Positions 45,686-54,481 of a DNA stretch of 64,000 nt are shown piece after piece. The notes beneath the pieces are model-generated. The model searched no databases and was not told the origin of the DNA. It was given only the letters and a program-made list of their open reading frames with translations. Origin of the DNA: Plantactinospora endophytica. GTDB lineage: Bacteria; Actinomycetota; Actinomycetes; Mycobacteriales; Micromonosporaceae. The translations under genes were made by a program, and so were the position numbers. The stretch spans positions 1 to 64,000 of the forward strand of contig NZ_BONW01000049.1 of NCBI RefSeq assembly GCF_016862915.1. The letters run 5' to 3'. Each line of letters begins with the position of its first letter. Within the stretch, counting starts at the first letter, position 1.

Positions 45686-46168
45686 ATGGCCCGCATCGGT
45701 GTCACCGGGCACGTAGTGCTCGCCGACGGCACGGCGGAACTGGTCTACGCCCGGCTCACCGAGGAGCTGCGCCCGTACGCCGGGCCGGAGCTGCACGGGA
45801 TCACCTGTCTGGCCGACGGCGCCGACCAGCTCTTCGCCCGGGCGGTACTGGCCAACGGTGGGAGCTACGAGGCGGTGATCCCGGCCCGGGACTACCGGCA
45901 GCGGGCGGTACGGGTGCACAACCTGCCGGACTTCGACGAGTTGCTGCGCCGGGCCACCTCGGTGTCGTACATGCCGTTCCCTCGCGCGGGGCGGGAGGCG
46001 TACCTGGCGGCGAGCCTGGAGATGCTGCGCCGGTGCGAGCAGCTCTTCGCGGTCTGGGACGGCAACCCGTCGGCCGACATCGGTGACACCGCCGACGTGG
46101 TCCGGCTGGCGCACGCCCGGGACCTGCCGGTGACCGTGCTCTGGCCGGCCGGCGCCCGCCGCCGCTGA
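45686..46168 (+). CDS. SLOG-like nucleotide-binding domain protein
   Basis: A 160-aa single-domain protein. It opens with MARIGVTGHVVLADGTAELV, then CLADGADQLFARAVL (a GSDG-like loop), a central ASLEMLRRCEQLFAVWDG and a C-terminal TADVVRLAHARDLPVTVLWP. This order matches SLOG/LOG-type Rossmann-like folds that bind or process nucleotides. The gene begins 20 nt after the RyR gene, so an operon and a shared pathway are likely. Assignment is by pattern, not search; an uncharacterised deaminase-like fold is a weaker alternative. Confidence 0.6.
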   Translation: MARIGVTGHVVLADGTAELVYARLTEELRPYAGPELHGITCLADGADQLFARAVLANGGSYEAVIPARDYRQRAVRVHNLPDFDELLRRATSVSYMPFPRAGREAYLAASLEMLRRCEQLFAVWDGNPSADIGDTADVVRLAHARDLPVTVLWPAGARRR

Positions 46169-46306
46169 CCCACGCCGTGTCCCGCTCCGCCCGACTTCCG
46201 CCCGCCCACCATCCCTGGCTGCGACGTCGACTGGACACGACCGAGGCGTCGAGCGGAGACGGCCGGAGCGTCGAGCGGACCCGGGCGAGGCGGGGCCAGG
46301 CCCCGG

Positions 46307-47347
46307 TCAGCGGCGGCTGACTGCGTCGTTGCCGGTGAGCAGGGCGCGGGCCAGCGGGGTGAGCGTGTGGTGGGCGGCCTTGCCGTGCCGGGTGGTACGC
46401 AGCAGGCCGGCGTCGCGAAGCACGCTGGCGTGCTGGGACGCCGACGGGGTGCTGATGCCGGCCCGGCGGGCCAGGTCGGTGGTGTTCGCCCCGACCAGGG
46501 CGGCCCGGAGCACCGCCGCCCGGGAGCGGCCGAGCAGCGCGGTCAGCGGGTCGCCGGTCGCCGCGCCGGCACCGAGGGCGTACGCCGGCACCGGCCGGTG
46601 GCCGGGCGCCCGACCGCCGAGGGTGCGTGGCCGGCGTACCGGATAGGCCAGCACCACCGAGTCCGGTGAGTTGCCGACCCAGAGCTGGCGGGCCGAGACC
46701 GACGGCACCAGCAGCAGGCCCGCGCCGTTCGGCCGCAGGTCGAGGTCGACGGTGGAGGTGACCGAGAGCACCGGGTTCCGCCAGGTCGCCCACGGGTCGA
46801 ACATCGTCAGCAGGGCCTCCACGCCACCGGTGGCCAGCGCCCGGCTGCGCTCGTTGACGTCGAGCCGGACCACCGACTCCCAGGCGGACAGTTGCGCGGC
46901 GATCCGCTGGTCGTAGTAGCCGCGTACGGCCGCCGCCAGGCTTCGGGCCCGGCGTACCGAGGTGGTGAGCAGCCAGGCGAGTGCGCCCTGCATGGTCCGG
47001 TCCTCGGAGAGCGGGGGAAGCAGGTTCGCCGCGCCGGCTCCGGCCACCCCGGGCGGGACGCCGTCCGACGCCGCCCGCCGTCCGCCTGGCCCGGCACCGA
47101 CCAGCTCGCCCGTCTCGCGCAGCCAGCGGGCGAGTTCCGCAGTGGACGCCTGATCGGGTACGCCGTCGGCCGGCACGCCGGGGGTTGCTGCTCCGTCGGC
47201 CGGTGTTCCCTCGGTCGAGCCTCCGTCGGTTGCCGCTCCGGGGGCCGGTGCTCCGGCCAGGCTGACGAAGACCTCGTGCAGCGGTAGCGGCGCGGGCGCG
47301 ATCCGGGTCCGGGCGATGTCCTCGGGGCCCAGCCAGATCCGGATCAT
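46307..47347 (-). CDS. ArsR-type transcriptional regulator with DUF5937-like N-terminus
   Basis: A 346-aa regulator. The N-terminus (MIRIWLGPEDIARTRIAPAP) is of the DUF5937 type, followed by a low-complexity Gly/Ala/Pro insertion (about 33-70). A middle domain leads to a C-terminal winged helix (GRSRAAVLRAALVGANTTDL, then STPSASQHASVLRDAGLLRT). No Cys metal site is seen, so it is unlikely to be a metal sensor. The ATG at 47347 has GGAGGTG 4 nt upstream. Confidence 0.85.
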   Translation of the reverse strand: MIRIWLGPEDIARTRIAPAPLPLHEVFVSLAGAPAPGAATDGGSTEGTPADGAATPGVPADGVPDQASTAELARWLRETGELVGAGPGGRRAASDGVPPGVAGAGAANLLPPLSEDRTMQGALAWLLTTSVRRARSLAAAVRGYYDQRIAAQLSAWESVVRLDVNERSRALATGGVEALLTMFDPWATWRNPVLSVTSTVDLDLRPNGAGLLLVPSVSARQLWVGNSPDSVVLAYPVRRPRTLGGRAPGHRPVPAYALGAGAATGDPLTALLGRSRAAVLRAALVGANTTDLARRAGISTPSASQHASVLRDAGLLRTTRHGKAAHHTLTPLARALLTGNDAVSRR

Positions 47348-47634
47348 CACCACCTCCACGCCTCGTCCGCACCGTCCGCACGGCTGTCGTCTGCTCACGA
47401 GACGCGGTCGCCCCGCCGCCCAGTTGTCGCCTCTCCGGATGGTTTGGACCCAGTCAAAAGCATTGCCCGGACGGCCCGGTCGGCTCGTAACTGATGGCAG
47501 GAGCCGGCCGGTCCCGGCCCGGCCCGGCCGGACCGACGACCGTCGCGTCCGGCCTGCTCACCCCGCCGCGCCACGGCCACAACGGCACCGGCCGCCCGGT
47601 GCCCGCGGCGCGGCGCCGATGCGAAGGAGGCTTC
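47348..47634. other. Intergenic region between divergent ArsR-like and SBP genes
   Basis: 287 bp without a gene. It contains a patch of lower GC (GGTTTGGACCCAGTCAAAAG, 47440-47459) and a G/C-rich leader before the lipoprotein gene. No clear operator is recognised. Confidence 0.4.
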
Positions 47635-49269
47635 ATGCCGGTGTCCAGACGGATGACCTGGAGCGCGGCGGCCCTGGCCGTCGTACTCGCCGCGACGGGG
47701 TGCACTGGCGGCGGCGAGGACCCGAGCACCTCGGACGCCGACGCCGTGATCAGGATCGGCATCGCCGAACCGCAGCACATGATCCCGTCGAACGCCACCG
47801 AGAGCGCCGGGGCGCAGGTGCTGGCCGCCCTCTACACCCCGCTGGTCAGGTTCGACGAGAACAAGAAGCCGTTCGAGGTGGCGGCCGAGTCGATCGAGTC
47901 GGCCGACAACATCCTGTGGACGGTGAAGCTGAAGGGCGGCTACACCTTCCACAACGGCGAGGCGGTCACCGCCGACAGTTACATCAACGCCTGGAACCAC
48001 GCGGCGTACGGGCCGAACGGCAACGGCGGGGCGTACTTCTTCGGCCAGATCGAGGGGTACGACGACCTCCAGTCGACGGACCCGGACGGCGAGGGTCCGC
48101 AGAAGGGCCCCGATCCGAAGACCCGGAAGCTGACCGGTCTGAAGAAGGTCGACGACCTGACCTTCACCATCGCCCTCTCCGGATCGTTCGCGGAGTTCGA
48201 GTCGGTACTCGGCTACCACGTCTTCGCCCCGCTGCCGAACGCCGCCTGGGCGTCGGACGGGGTGTTGAAGGAGGGCTTCGAGGACGCCCCGATCGGCAAC
48301 GGCCCGTTCAAGATGAAGGGCAGTTGGCAGCACGACAGCCGGATCGAGGTCGAGCGGTACGACGCGCATCCCGGCCCGAAGCCGAAGGTCGGCGGCGTCG
48401 TCTTCCAGATCTACCAGCAGTTGACGGCCGACTACGCCGACCTGACCGCCGGAAACAACGACGTGACCCGGCAGGTGCCGACCGAGGCGCTGAGCAGCGC
48501 GGCGGCGGACCTCGGTGACCGGTTCAAGAAGAGCCCGCTGTCGTCGTTCCAGTTCCTCGCCTTCCCGACCTTCCAGCCCGAGTTCGCCAAGGCGGAGGTA
48601 CGCAAGGCGATCTCGATGGCGATCGACCGGGACGAGTTGGTGAAGACGGTCTTCAAGGACTCGCAGACCTCGGCCCGCTCCTTCGTCTCCCCGCTGCTGG
48701 CGGGTGCCCGGCCGGACACCTGCGGCGAGGCGTGTCAGTTCGATCCGGCGAAGGCGAAGGCGGCGTACCAGGCGGCCGGCGGGCCGGCCAGGTTGCAGAT
48801 CTCGTACAACGGCGACGGCGGCCACAAGGAGTGGATCGAGGCCACCTGCAACCAGATCTCCAACAACCTCGGGGTGGACTGCACCAGTACCCCGGAGACC
48901 AGGTTCGCCGACCTGTTGACCAAGGTGGGGGCGAAGACCCCGGTCGGGATGTTCCGGATGGCCTGGTCGATGGACTACCCGTCGATGCAGAACTACCTCG
49001 GGCCGCTCTACACCACCGAGGGGTCGTCGAACTACTACGGCTTCAGCAACGCCGAGTTCGACCGACTGGTCAAGGAGGGCGAGCGGGCGCCGAACCAGGA
49101 GGAGGCGATCAAGAAGTACCAGGAGGCGGAGCAGATCCTGGCCCGGGAGATGCCGGTGATCCCGCTCCGGTTCGGCCAGAACAACTTCGGCCACTCGACC
49201 CGGGTCAGCAACGTCGAGATGGACCCGTTCGGCCAGGTCGACCTGTTGAAGATCGAGGTGACCGGCTGA
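47635..49269 (+). CDS. Peptide-binding lipoprotein of an ABC importer (family 5 SBP)
   Basis: A 544-aa lipoprotein with signal peptide and lipobox LAATGC. The mature protein has the SBP family 5 signature region (ILWTVKLKGGYTFHNGEAVT) and the C-terminal lobe (FSNAEFDRLVKEGERA). Such proteins bind oligopeptides, nickel complexes or sugars and deliver them to a permease. No permease or ATPase gene is adjacent, so it is an orphan. GAAGGAGG precedes the ATG at 47635. Confidence 0.92.
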   Translation: MPVSRRMTWSAAALAVVLAATGCTGGGEDPSTSDADAVIRIGIAEPQHMIPSNATESAGAQVLAALYTPLVRFDENKKPFEVAAESIESADNILWTVKLKGGYTFHNGEAVTADSYINAWNHAAYGPNGNGGAYFFGQIEGYDDLQSTDPDGEGPQKGPDPKTRKLTGLKKVDDLTFTIALSGSFAEFESVLGYHVFAPLPNAAWASDGVLKEGFEDAPIGNGPFKMKGSWQHDSRIEVERYDAHPGPKPKVGGVVFQIYQQLTADYADLTAGNNDVTRQVPTEALSSAAADLGDRFKKSPLSSFQFLAFPTFQPEFAKAEVRKAISMAIDRDELVKTVFKDSQTSARSFVSPLLAGARPDTCGEACQFDPAKAKAAYQAAGGPARLQISYNGDGGHKEWIEATCNQISNNLGVDCTSTPETRFADLLTKVGAKTPVGMFRMAWSMDYPSMQNYLGPLYTTEGSSNYYGFSNAEFDRLVKEGERAPNQEEAIKKYQEAEQILAREMPVIPLRFGQNNFGHSTRVSNVEMDPFGQVDLLKIEVTG

Positions 49270-49305
49270 CCGGTACCGGCGCCGGCTGAGTACCGGCGGA
49301 CCCGT

Positions 49306-49361
49306 CGTACGACCCGTGCCGCAGCACTGCGCCGAAGCGGTGGTGCGGCACGGGTCGTACG
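49306..49361. terminator. Strong bidirectional terminator
   Basis: Perfect 18-bp inverted repeat CGTACGACCCGTGCCGCA (49306-49323) / TGCGGCACGGGTCGTACG (49344-49361) between convergent genes. Confidence 0.9.
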
Positions 49362-49376
49362 GCGACTACCGGAGCC

Positions 49377-50699
49377 TCATCCCCCGCACTGCCAGGTGTA
49401 GTCGCCGGTGCCCTCGGAAGCGCTCGGCCCCAGATAGGCGCTGCCGACCAGCAGCCCGTTGTCGCTGATCACGTTGGCGTCGACCTTCCGTGGCCAGTCC
49501 TCCGCGCCCGGCGGGGTCGGCAACCGGCCGACGCTGCCGTCCGGCTCCACCAGCAGGAATCCGTCCTCCGGGGTCGAGACGATCGTCCGGCCTGTGCTGG
49601 TGACCGCCATGCCGAGGTTGCCCTGCGAGTCGATGTTCGGATAGACGTACATCGTGCCGGTGTGGATGTTCCAGCGCATCAGCGGAGTCGGCGACTGCGC
49701 GTCGCTGGCCGCGACGTAGCCGGCGACCCAGTCGCCACTGACGTGCCAGCCGGCCGTCCGGACAATGCCGGGCGGCATTTGCAGGTCGGCCGTAGTACCG
49801 TCCGGCCGCCAGATCCTGATCTTGTCGAACCCGTGCCGACCGACCACGGTGCCGTCCCGGGTCACCCCCACTGGGCTTCCCCCGTTCTCGGGGGTGCTCA
49901 GCGGCCAGGGTCCGCCGCTGCCGTCCGCCCGCCAGCGCACCGGCACGGCGCCGCCGCCGCCCCTCATCTCACCCTCCGGCGGCAACCGGTACGCGTGCCC
50001 GACGACGTCACCCTGCTCGGTGATCGCCGCGACGTGCGCCGCGTCGTAGCCGGGCAGCATCGGCAGGCGCTGGACCTGGCCGTTCCGGTACACCCAGCCG
50101 AATTCCCGGACCATCCCGTTGCCCGGGTTGTCGTTCCCGGTGCCCGCCACCACGCCCTCGGCGTTCACCACCGCCGCACCGAGCCGCGCGGGATTCGGCA
50201 CCTTGAACAGCGTCGGCGTCTTCCGGTCCCACAGCACGTACCACCCGTCGGCGCTTCGCGGCCGCCGATCGGCCATGATCGCAGCGGCGCCGACGACAAA
50301 CCGTCCGGTGGGGTCGATGCCCCTGACGTGCACCTGGAGGGTCTCGGCGGGCAGGGTCAGTGGACTGATCTTGCACTCCAGCGTGCGGTCGGTAACGGTG
50401 ACCGGCACCGTCTCCACCTCCGCCGTGACGGTGCCGACCGGGCCGGGCGAGACGACCGGGGTGGGGCGGGCCGGCTCCGGCCGGGCCTCTCCGCTGCGCC
50501 CCAACACCGCCGTGGTCGCACCGACCACCCCGAGCACCGCCAACACCGCCGCCGTGGCCGCCGCCCCGCGACGGCGTCGCTCGGCCCGGCGCCCCTGCCG
50601 GACCGCCTCGCCGATGTCGGCCCGGCTCGGCGGCACCGTCGTTTCGTGCAGCAACGCGTGCAACGCCCGCGCCGTCCCCTGGTCCTCTTCGATAGACAC
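49377..50699 (-). CDS. Membrane-anchored beta-propeller-like protein beside a sigma factor
   Basis: A 440-aa protein. An N-terminal cytoplasmic helical part (about 1-45) precedes one membrane span (AAATAAVLAVLGVVGATTAV) and an extracytoplasmic domain of repeated strands. HVAAITEQGDVVGHAYR, VGVTRDGTVVGRHG, NVISDNGLLVGSAYLG and similar segments suggest a beta-propeller. Its start lies 11 nt after the sigma-factor stop, with AAGGAGG. This layout (cytoplasmic tail, TM, sensor) suits a sigma-factor regulator, although no ZAS motif is present. Confidence 0.7.
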   Translation of the reverse strand: MSIEEDQGTARALHALLHETTVPPSRADIGEAVRQGRRAERRRRGAAATAAVLAVLGVVGATTAVLGRSGEARPEPARPTPVVSPGPVGTVTAEVETVPVTVTDRTLECKISPLTLPAETLQVHVRGIDPTGRFVVGAAAIMADRRPRSADGWYVLWDRKTPTLFKVPNPARLGAAVVNAEGVVAGTGNDNPGNGMVREFGWVYRNGQVQRLPMLPGYDAAHVAAITEQGDVVGHAYRLPPEGEMRGGGGAVPVRWRADGSGGPWPLSTPENGGSPVGVTRDGTVVGRHGFDKIRIWRPDGTTADLQMPPGIVRTAGWHVSGDWVAGYVAASDAQSPTPLMRWNIHTGTMYVYPNIDSQGNLGMAVTSTGRTIVSTPEDGFLLVEPDGSVGRLPTPPGAEDWPRKVDANVISDNGLLVGSAYLGPSASEGTGDYTWQCGG

Positions 50700-50710
50700 G
50701 CTCGCCTCCT

Positions 50711-51244
50711 TCAGCGCTCTGCCGAGCGGATGCCGGACTGTGCCGGGCCGATGCCGGACTGTTGGACGTCGAGATGGCGACGCACCGCCGCCAATCCCCG
50801 AGCGGTGTGGCTCTTGACGTTTCCGGTGGAGGTGTTCAGCACCGCCGCCACCTCCTGCACCGACAGGTCGCAGGCGAAACGCAGCACCAGGACGGCCCGC
50901 TGTGCCCCGGTCAGCCCGCCCAGCAGCCGGTGCACTGTGTCCCGGTCCTCGACGCTGGCCTCCGGGCTCGCCGGCCGGTCGGGCGTCTCGAACATCAGCC
51001 GTACCCGGGCCCACGGTCCGCGCACTTCGTCGAGGTGCTTGCGGACCAGAATCCGGTGCACGTACCCGTCGAGGTTCTCGACCGACCTGGCCCGGCGCCA
51101 GTGCCGGTACAGCGCGGTGATGGTGGCCTGCACGATGTCGTCCGCACGATGCGCGTCACCGCAGAGCAGGTACGCGGTTCGGTGCAGCGCGGGCAGCCGT
51201 GCGGTGACGTACTCCACGTACTCGGTTTCGCCGTCGGCGCGCAT
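50711..51244 (-). CDS. SigE-family ECF RNA polymerase sigma factor
   Basis: A 177-aa group IV sigma factor: region 2 (YVTARLPALHRTAYLLCGDA, then DIVQATITALYRHWRR) and region 4 (GLTGAQRAVLVLRFACDLSV followed by a helix-turn-helix). It matches the actinomycete SigE family. The ATG at 51244 has AAGGGAG 5 nt upstream. Its operon partner is the membrane protein downstream. No GGAAC-type autoregulatory promoter is seen upstream. Confidence 0.93.
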   Translation of the reverse strand: MRADGETEYVEYVTARLPALHRTAYLLCGDAHRADDIVQATITALYRHWRRARSVENLDGYVHRILVRKHLDEVRGPWARVRLMFETPDRPASPEASVEDRDTVHRLLGGLTGAQRAVLVLRFACDLSVQEVAAVLNTSTGNVKSHTARGLAAVRRHLDVQQSGIGPAQSGIRSAER

Positions 51245-51372
51245 GCCGCTCCCTTCTGGAGGCTCCGCCCCGGAAACGGCTGGCACCGGATCGGACGTTG
51301 CAGTCGGGAGGAGTCGGACTTGTCCCGGCGCGACTCGGACGCGTCGTGCCGGCGGGCGGGCCGGGGCGACGT

Positions 51373-52209
51373 TCAGGAGCGGCGCGGACGCCACTCGCCG
51401 TGGTACGGGCCACCGCGTTCGACCGGCAGTTGGGCGGACTCCGCCGCCGCGAGCAGGCGCTCGCCGAACGGGTCGGGCTGCTGGTGCGGGCGGGCCTCGA
51501 TCCGCAGCCAGGCACCGTCGGTGGTCCGGAGGTGGTAGCCGAGCACCCTGCCGCCGAACAGCTTGCCCTCGGCGGCGACCCAGAGCACGATCCGGTCGAT
51601 CTGGTGCCAGTACAGCGCCCGGGGTCGGCGGCGGGGTCCGTGCACCAAGCCGTGGCTGAACAGGTCGGTCCGGACCGTCTTCGTGGGCAGCACCAGCAGC
51701 GCCACCGGGACCAGCACGACCGCCACCACCACGAGCAGCAGCGCGACGAACGCCAGCCGCCGCACGGCGAACGCGTCGAGCAGCCAGTTGACCCCGACGG
51801 CGATGCCGACCAGGCCGGCGGCGCAGACCAGCACCAGGCCGAAGGTGCCGAGCGGGCTCTGCCCGGTCCGGGACACCAGGTGCTCGCCGAGCTGGTACCG
51901 CTCGGCCAGGCTGGCCACCCGGCGCGGTGGCACCTCGGGTCGCGCGGCCCGGTTGGTCCACTCCCTGCCCTTGGCCTTGACCAGTGCGAAGCTGCCGACC
52001 GCGAGGACGAGCCCGCCGCCGGTCAGCCCGAGCGCGGCGGGACCGACGCCGTCGCCGAACCAGGCCGTGCCGATTCCGCCGCAGCAGGCGAGCAGACCGA
52101 CGCCGAGCGCCAGCAGGGCCAGGTAGCTGATCGCGGGCAGTGCCGTGGCCCGGGCGTCGCCGGACGCCGCGTCGTCGCCCGGCGGTGGGGTGATCGGCTT
52201 CTCGGACAC
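51373..52209 (-). CDS. Membrane protein with a C-terminal PH-like/YcxB-like region
   Basis: A 278-aa protein with an N-terminal disordered tail, four membrane segments (ISYLALLALGVGLLACCGG and others) and a soluble C-terminal part (LYWHQIDRIVLWVAAEGKLF, LRTTDGAWLRIEARPHQQPD) resembling bacterial PH-like domains. The function is unknown. TAGGAT (52221-52216) ends 6 nt before the GTG at 52209 and no ribosome binding site is present, so it is leaderless. Confidence 0.75.
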   Translation of the reverse strand: MSEKPITPPPGDDAASGDARATALPAISYLALLALGVGLLACCGGIGTAWFGDGVGPAALGLTGGGLVLAVGSFALVKAKGREWTNRAARPEVPPRRVASLAERYQLGEHLVSRTGQSPLGTFGLVLVCAAGLVGIAVGVNWLLDAFAVRRLAFVALLLVVVAVVLVPVALLVLPTKTVRTDLFSHGLVHGPRRRPRALYWHQIDRIVLWVAAEGKLFGGRVLGYHLRTTDGAWLRIEARPHQQPDPFGERLLAAAESAQLPVERGGPYHGEWRPRRS

Positions 52210-52350
52210 CGCCGAATCCTACGCCGGGTGGGCTGGATGGACGTTCCACTGTGCTGGATGCCGCCGCTGCCGACCCGGTCCGTGCCCGACCTGCTGCCCG
52301 GCGAGTACGAAGACTCCGCCGGGACGGCGCCCGGTCGATAGGCTCCGGCC

Positions 52351-52815
52351 ATGAGACCGGTCCGGTTGGCCGTCGCCGCCTGCCTCGCCCTGTCGATGTC
52401 GACGGCCTGCCAGACCGGTCCGTCCGTGACGGCCGGCCGCCAGTACACCTGCTGCCAGGGGCACGATCCGGAGGTTCCGTACCGGAGCGGTGATACCGTG
52501 ACGTTGCGCTGGACCGTCCGGACGTTCGGCACCCCGAGCGGCCCACCGGAGACGGAACTCACCGCCCGGCTGACCGGCCCGTACCAGGACACGGCCGCGT
52601 TGAAGGCGACCGCCGACGCCCGGACGATCACCGGCGACGTCACGGTCACGGCGGAGCCGGTCAGGCCGACCGGGGCGCCCGGCGAGGAGCCGACCAGTGT
52701 CCTCCGGATCGGCACCGACGTTCCAGCCGGCCACTACAACCTGGTCTGGAGCGCGCGCGACAGCCGGGGCGGGCTGAGCGGCGCCAGCGTGGTCGAGGTG
52801 GTCGCGGCGCCCTGA
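52351..52815 (+). CDS. Small secreted lipoprotein
   Basis: A 154-aa lipoprotein: signal peptide with lipobox-like LSMSTAC, two further Cys (CC) near the mature N-terminus and an Ig-like beta domain (TVTLRWTVRTFGTP to SGASVVEVVAAP). The function is unknown. TAGGCT (52339-52344) ends 6 nt before the ATG, so it is leaderless; it is divergent from the membrane-protein gene across 141 bp. Confidence 0.75.
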   Translation: MRPVRLAVAACLALSMSTACQTGPSVTAGRQYTCCQGHDPEVPYRSGDTVTLRWTVRTFGTPSGPPETELTARLTGPYQDTAALKATADARTITGDVTVTAEPVRPTGAPGEEPTSVLRIGTDVPAGHYNLVWSARDSRGGLSGASVVEVVAAP

Positions 52816-52906
52816 ACCAGCCGGTACCCGGCGCTGCGCGGGCCGGCGCCGTAGCCGCGGGCGAAATTCGGTTGCCCGGGTGTCGGTCGGGCGACACGGT
52901 GAACGG

Positions 52907-53917
52907 ATGCTGACGCCGCCGGCCGATCTTCCCGATGCCCTGCTCCGGGCGACGCTTGTCGACGGGTGGGGATTCGAGGTCACCGCGTTGGAATACCGGG
53001 CGGTGGGCCGGGGCAGCCACCACTGGGAGGTCACCGACGGCGAAGGCGTCCGTCGGTTCGTCTCGGTGGACGAGCTGACCACCAAACGGCTCGCCCTGGA
53101 CGACCCGCTCGACGCGGCGTACCACCGGCTGCGGGCCGCCCTTGGCACGGCGACGCGGCTGCGGGAGCACGGTCACGGCTTCGTGGTGGCCCCGATTCCC
53201 GGCCGGGACGGCGAGCCACTGGTCCGCACGGGTGACCGGTTCGGCGTGGCGGTCTACCCGTACGTCGCCGGGGAGAGCTTCCGGTGGGGCGAGTGGGAGT
53301 CGCCGGCACACCGTCGGGACGTACTCGATCTGGTTGTCGAACTGCACACGGCGTCGGCGGCGGCCCGGGGCCCGGCCCTGGTCGACGACTTCGCCGTCCC
53401 GCACCGGGACGAGCTGGAACTCGGCCTTCCCGGCACCGACGAGGTCCCCGACACCGGCCCGTACGCCCACCCCGCCGCCGCCCTGCTGACCGAGTACGCG
53501 GCACCGGTCCGCCGGCTGCTCGCCCGCTACGACGACCTCGTGCTGGCGGCGCGGGCCGAGCCGGCCCGGATGGTGCTCACCCACGGCGAGCCGCATCCCG
53601 GCAACACCATGCGGACCGGCGACGGCTGGCGGCTGATCGACTGGGACACCGTGCTGGTGGCACCGCCGGAACGCGACCTCTGGCTGATGGAGCCCGGTGA
53701 CGGGTCGGTGCTGGCCGGCTACGTGGAGGCGACCGGGGTGACGCCGCGCCCGGAGATGCTGGAGCTGTACCGGAGCTGGTGGCACCTGTCGGACATCGCG
53801 ATCGAGGCGAGTCGGTTCCGCGCGCCGCACACCGGCACCGAGGACGACGACGAGTCGTTCGGTATCCTCCGCGGAGTCCTCGACCACATCAGCACCCTGC
53901 CGGTCGGCCGGGCCTGA
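52907..53917 (+). CDS. APH-family phosphotransferase
   Basis: A 336-aa kinase-like fold. The catalytic loop is LTHGEPHPGN, a Brenner motif with Glu in place of the usual Asp after HG, and the metal-binding motif is DWDTV. PPERDLW follows, as in the family. It phosphorylates an alcohol or amine, possibly an antibiotic or metabolite. The ATG at 52907 is chosen over GTG 52880 because it gives the typical short N-terminus; no strong ribosome binding site is seen for either. Resistance function is not implied. Confidence 0.82.
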   Translation: MLTPPADLPDALLRATLVDGWGFEVTALEYRAVGRGSHHWEVTDGEGVRRFVSVDELTTKRLALDDPLDAAYHRLRAALGTATRLREHGHGFVVAPIPGRDGEPLVRTGDRFGVAVYPYVAGESFRWGEWESPAHRRDVLDLVVELHTASAAARGPALVDDFAVPHRDELELGLPGTDEVPDTGPYAHPAAALLTEYAAPVRRLLARYDDLVLAARAEPARMVLTHGEPHPGNTMRTGDGWRLIDWDTVLVAPPERDLWLMEPGDGSVLAGYVEATGVTPRPEMLELYRSWWHLSDIAIEASRFRAPHTGTEDDDESFGILRGVLDHISTLPVGRA

Positions 53918-53941
53918 GCGGCGGATGGTGAGGGTGCGGGG

Positions 53942-54460
53942 ATGGGGCGGCTGATGGAGCCTGCGGAGCTGATGGGCGCCGCGCTGGAGGTCGCCGAGGA
54001 AGGACTGGCGGCCGGGGAACAGCCGATCGGCGCCGTGGTGGCGTTCGGCGACGAGATCGTCGGCCGGGCGTACACCCAGGAGCGTGCCCTCCGGCGGCGG
54101 CTGGTGCACGCCGACCTGCTGGCGATGATCGAGGCCGACGAGCGGCTGGGCCGGCGGAAACGGGACCTGCCGCTGCGGCTGGCAGTAAACCTCGAACCCT
54201 GCGTGATGTGCCTCGGTACGGCGATGGCCCTCGGCGTGAACGAGGTCTACTTCGGACTGGAGTCGCCGAGCGACGGCGGAGCGGCGGTCGCGGCGGCGTG
54301 GCGCCCGGAGCCGCCGGTGCCGTGGTTCGCGGCCCCATCGGTGCTGGTCGGCGGAATCCGGCGGGAGGAGAGCCGGGAGCTGTTCCGCCGCTGGTGCGCG
54401 ACCACGCCCGACTCCCCCGCCCGGCGCTGGGCAGAGACCCTGGTAACCGGGCCAGGCTGA
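53942..54460 (+). CDS. Cytidine-deaminase-fold protein with an altered active site
   Basis: A 172-aa protein of the nucleoside/tRNA deaminase type. The zinc Cys pair is intact (Cys87 and Cys90 in PCVMC). The usual His-Ala-Glu is His56-Ala57-Asp58, and the Asn that normally precedes it is missing (RAYTQERAL). It may still bind zinc but could lack normal deaminase activity. GAGGGTG precedes the ATG at 53942; an in-frame ATG at 53954 is an alternative. Confidence 0.8.
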   Translation: MGRLMEPAELMGAALEVAEEGLAAGEQPIGAVVAFGDEIVGRAYTQERALRRRLVHADLLAMIEADERLGRRKRDLPLRLAVNLEPCVMCLGTAMALGVNEVYFGLESPSDGGAAVAAAWRPEPPVPWFAAPSVLVGGIRREESRELFRRWCATTPDSPARRWAETLVTGPG

Positions 54461-54481
54461 GCGATCGCCTCGCCCACTCAG

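Noticed and set aside
46246-46279. Repeat of GCGTCGAGCGGA at 22-bp spacing
   Set aside because: It lies between the ends of two convergent genes, so a regulatory role is unlikely; probably chance duplication near a terminator.
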